30,926 nt of DNA. Source: Haplomitrium mnioides. Lineage: Eukaryota; Marchantiophyta; Haplomitriopsida; Calobryales. Each line of letters begins with the position of its first letter. The stretch's first letter is position 1. Shown piece by piece: positions 28,090 through 30,926 of the stretch. The position numbers were made by a program, and so were the translations under genes. The DNA is taken from positions 1 to 30,926 of the forward strand of contig JBNGIS010016613.1 of assembly GCA_049999725.1 (NCBI GenBank). The letters are read 5' to 3'. A model generated the notes under the pieces. That model was not told the origin of the DNA, searched no databases, and worked only from the letters and a program-made list of their open reading frames with translations.

Positions 28090-29405
28090 AAAAAAATAAT
28101 AATAAGAAAATAAATTTAAAAGAAAACTAATCTAGTGTCGAGGGCCATCCAACCCCTAGCCCCTAGACTAATGTTGGAAGACAACCCGCTCTATGGAGAT
28201 TTTAATGTCAAATGCCAAGGAGGAGCACTAGACTAGGTCTGTCGAGGGGCACATTTGACAAAGAGAAACATTAGACTAGGTCCATCGAGGGGCACATGGC
28301 ACATTTGACAAAGAGGAACACTAGACTAGTGGTACATGGCTAAGAATAATAATAAGAAAATAAATTTTTAAAAAAAACTAATCTAGTGTCGAGGGCCATC
28401 CAACCCTAGCCACTAGACTATTGTTGGAGGACAACCCGTCCTATGGAGATTTTAATGTCAAATGCCAAGGAGGAGCACTAGATTAGGTCCGTCGAGGGGT
28501 CGAGGGGCATATTTGACAAAGAGGAATAGTAGACTAGGTCCAGCAAAGGGCATGGGCATATTTGACAAAGAGGAACACTAGACTAGGTCCATCAAGGGGC
28601 ATGGGCATATTTGACAAAGAGGAACAGTAGACTAGGTCCATCGAGGGGCACATGGCACATGGCACAAAGAGGAACAGTAGACTAAGGGCACATGGCACAT
28701 TTGACAAAGAAGAACACTAGACTAGGGGCACATAACTAAGAATAATAATAAGAAAATAAAATTTAAAAAAAAACTAGTCTAGTGTCGAGGGCCATCCAAC
28801 CCTAGCCACTAGACTATTGTTGGAGTACAACCCGCCCTATTGAGATTTTAATGTCAAATGTCAAGGAGGAGCACTAGACTAGGTCTGTCAAGGGGTCGAG
28901 GGGCATATTTGACAAAGAGGAATAGTAGACTAGGTCCATCAAGGGGCATGGGCATATTTGACAAAGAGGAATACTAGACTAGGTCGGTCGATGGGCATAT
29001 TTAACGAAGAGGAATAATAGACTAGGTCCATCGAAGGGCATGGGCATATTTGACAAAGAGGAACACTAGACTAGGTCCATCGAGGGGCATGGGCATATTT
29101 GACAAAGAGGGATATATTTGACGAAGAGGAACAATACACTAGGTCCATTGAGGGGCATAGGCATATTTGACAAAGAGGATCACTAGACTAAGTCCATCGA
29201 GGGGCATGGGCATATTTGACAAAGAGGATCACTAGACTAGGTCCGTAGGTCCATCGAGGGGCATATTTCACAAAGAGGAACAGTAGACTAGGTTCATCGA
29301 GTGACATGGGCATATTTGACAAAGAGGAACAGTGGACTAGAAGCACATGGCACATTTGACAAAGAAGAACACTAGACTAGGTCCATCGAGGGGCACATGT
29401 GGATA
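28090..29405. repeat. Nested minisatellite, 45-50 bp monomers in three growing blocks
   Basis: Three blocks start with an AT-rich leader ('aataataagaaaataaa') and 'aatctagtgtcgagggccat' at about 28094, 28343 and 28738. Each continues with 'gagattttaatgtcaaatg' and then monomers of the type 'catatttgacaaagaggaac' plus 'actagactaggtccatcgag'. The blocks carry roughly 3, 7 and 12 monomers. Some monomers are shortened to about 28 bp. No ORF is kept. Confidence 0.9.
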
Positions 29406-30926
29406 AGTGGAGAGTCTTGCACCCTACAATGAGGATGCTATTCAAAAAAAGAAGGGAAAAAACCCTTATATACATCAACATAGAGATTGTAAAATGCTTA
29501 TGGGATTAAATCCTTCTTGAGTTGCAACAAGAGCAAGCGATTGCATGCTGTCTCTTCTACAATTTTGTGAAGGTGAAGGGAATGATGGATTTACAAGGTG
29601 TCTGAGGAGCTTATCAATCCGCGACTAAGAAATTCATTTTGGAGAATCTTGCATGTTATGAAGAGTTATCTAAGGTCTCAAGATGGATTCTTAGAAGGCT
29701 CAGAGTGGAGTCACTTGAGTTGTGCAAGCATCCCCGCAATTAGAATGAATCAAGACTAGCAGTAGCCAAGAACAACGAAAATTGAAAGGGATTGAAGCGA
29801 TTCACATTGAAAGAGCACTCAGGGAAATTAAATTGCGAGATTCCGAAATAGCATAGCAGAATTGGAGAACACAAGCAGCAATATGAGATGCATATCAAAT
29901 TGCAACCTCCTTTCTACACCCGAAATAAACACATCACAAAGATGCAAATTGCATAATCGCAAGCCTTTTCCTTCAACAGTAATGAGCAAATGATGAAAAC
30001 GCAAGCATAAGATGGCAGGAAATCATTTTGCAATGAGGATGTGTTTGCGATTGCAATGGAGCTCTCTTCTGAATTATATACACGATTTGGAGCTCCTTAC
30101 CTCCACTTGTTCCTTGCAATATATAGAAAGAAATGACTTGTTTTAGGTATTGGAATTATTTGCCAAGATAAATCATGCTGGTGTTATTCTAGACAATTGC
30201 ACCTATGTTGCCTCGTTTGCTAGTTTTGGAAATGTAAAATCGAGCTCGAATAGAATTGAGATCTAGCCACTATTAGTGGTGAGTTCACAAAGCAGTGGGC
30301 ACAACTTGGCTTCTTCTTGACTATGCAGATTGGATCCTTCAAGTTTCACTTTCATTTTCAAAGATCTAGTGGCTCCGTTTTTATGTAGAGGGCTGAGATA
30401 TACTACGATGATTGTGATCCTCTTCTACAAGTTGTCTGCACAAAGCTCCAACTATCTCTTCAACAAACTTAGCAGAGCTCGGGTGCGAGAGGGCTTACCT
30501 CTGCTTGGATTGAAGCATCTTTGGCCATGCGAGCAGCAAGCTCTTGGCTATGGTTTAAATTGTAAAGAGGGCTCAACATTTGAATCCCCACGGCACGAGG
30601 TTTTTGAAGAGAGATACAAGGTGGGGGCATGGATTTCATTGGGATAATCCCTACTTCTAGAGAGTCCCTCTACGTGTCTGCCAAATTTTCACACCTTGTT
30701 GCAGAAACTAAAGTTTGAAAGGAAGAGCTCAAAGATAGAGATCACCAGCATTTCAGAAAGTTCAATAGGTGACTTGCAATAGGTCAGTGAAATTGGATAG
30801 CTCGAAACATAAGAAAAAAACATCTAGAAATTTGAAAATTCAAAACAAGCAGCAGCTCAGTGAAGCATGAAAAGTTGAGAGAAAAACGACGGCATAAAAT
30901 AAAAATGAAGAAAAGAAGTTCAAAAC
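29406..30926. other. Non-coding stretch, no gene recognised
   Basis: The 105-codon plus-strand ORF at 30330-30647 has no recognisable domain and no conserved copy in the window. The rest is AT-rich with frequent stops in all frames. The 29885-30060 part repeats short phrases around 'attgcaa' without clear periodicity. Confidence 0.5.

Noticed and set aside
30330-30647. 105-codon ORF near the right edge
   Set aside because: No domain, no second copy and no promoter-like context; ORFs of this size are expected by chance here.

Overview
The window looks like nuclear DNA of a land plant with a repeat-rich genome. The evidence is the first five exons of a conserved plant DENN-domain gene (SCD1/STOMATAL CYTOKINESIS DEFECTIVE 1 type), plant L1-like LINEs whose ORF1 carries a DUF4283-like region and a CCHC knuckle, a second LINE type with a microsatellite tail, and Ty3/gypsy elements with plant-style initiator-Met-tRNA primer sites. 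A run of 10 Ns marks an assembly gap. The sequence cannot fix the species; the gene's divergence from angiosperms and the repeat load would suit a fern, lycophyte or gymnosperm, but that is a guess.

Layout. 1-148 is one module of a higher-order tandem array that resumes at 9481. 600-7360 is a nest of minus-strand L1-like LINEs: LINE-B (ORF1 broken, ORF2 start and endonuclease) is split by LINE-A, which has an intact 517-aa ORF1, no ORF2, and a near-perfect 16-bp target-site duplication. Next to them lies element C, about 1.35 kb, which has only LINE-like 5' and 3' ends. 7375-9480 is non-coding and repetitive. 9481-11415 is a tandem array of about 530-bp units, one of which is interrupted by a 332-bp poly(A) LINE tail with a perfect 15-bp target-site duplication. 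11416-13170 is a 5'-truncated, frameshifted LINE reverse transcriptase ending in (AATTC)5.

13638-15307 (minus strand) holds the host gene: five exons with GT-AG introns, consistent phases and no stop. Exon 6 is not found downstream, so either intron 5 exceeds 13.6 kb and contains the whole LINE region, or the gene is truncated. 16431-17181 is a tandem array upstream of the gene.

17254-27148 is a nest of two LTR-retrotransposon families. Family 1 is gag-only: a 5' half at 17254-18230 and a complete 1.6-kb copy at 19697-21328. Family 2 is Ty3/gypsy: a plus-strand copy (18231-23377) carries gag, protease, reverse transcriptase and RNase H remains and is interrupted by the complete family-1 copy; a minus-strand copy (23378-27148) has both LTRs and integrase but has lost protease and reverse transcriptase. 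All three family-2 LTRs carry perfect heat-shock-element trimers upstream of a TATA box. 27175-28040 is a 434-bp direct duplication, 28090-29405 is a nested minisatellite, and 29406-30926 shows nothing recognisable.

Only the DENN gene and the LINE-A ORF1 are open over their visible length. Every other coding segment is a decayed transposon.
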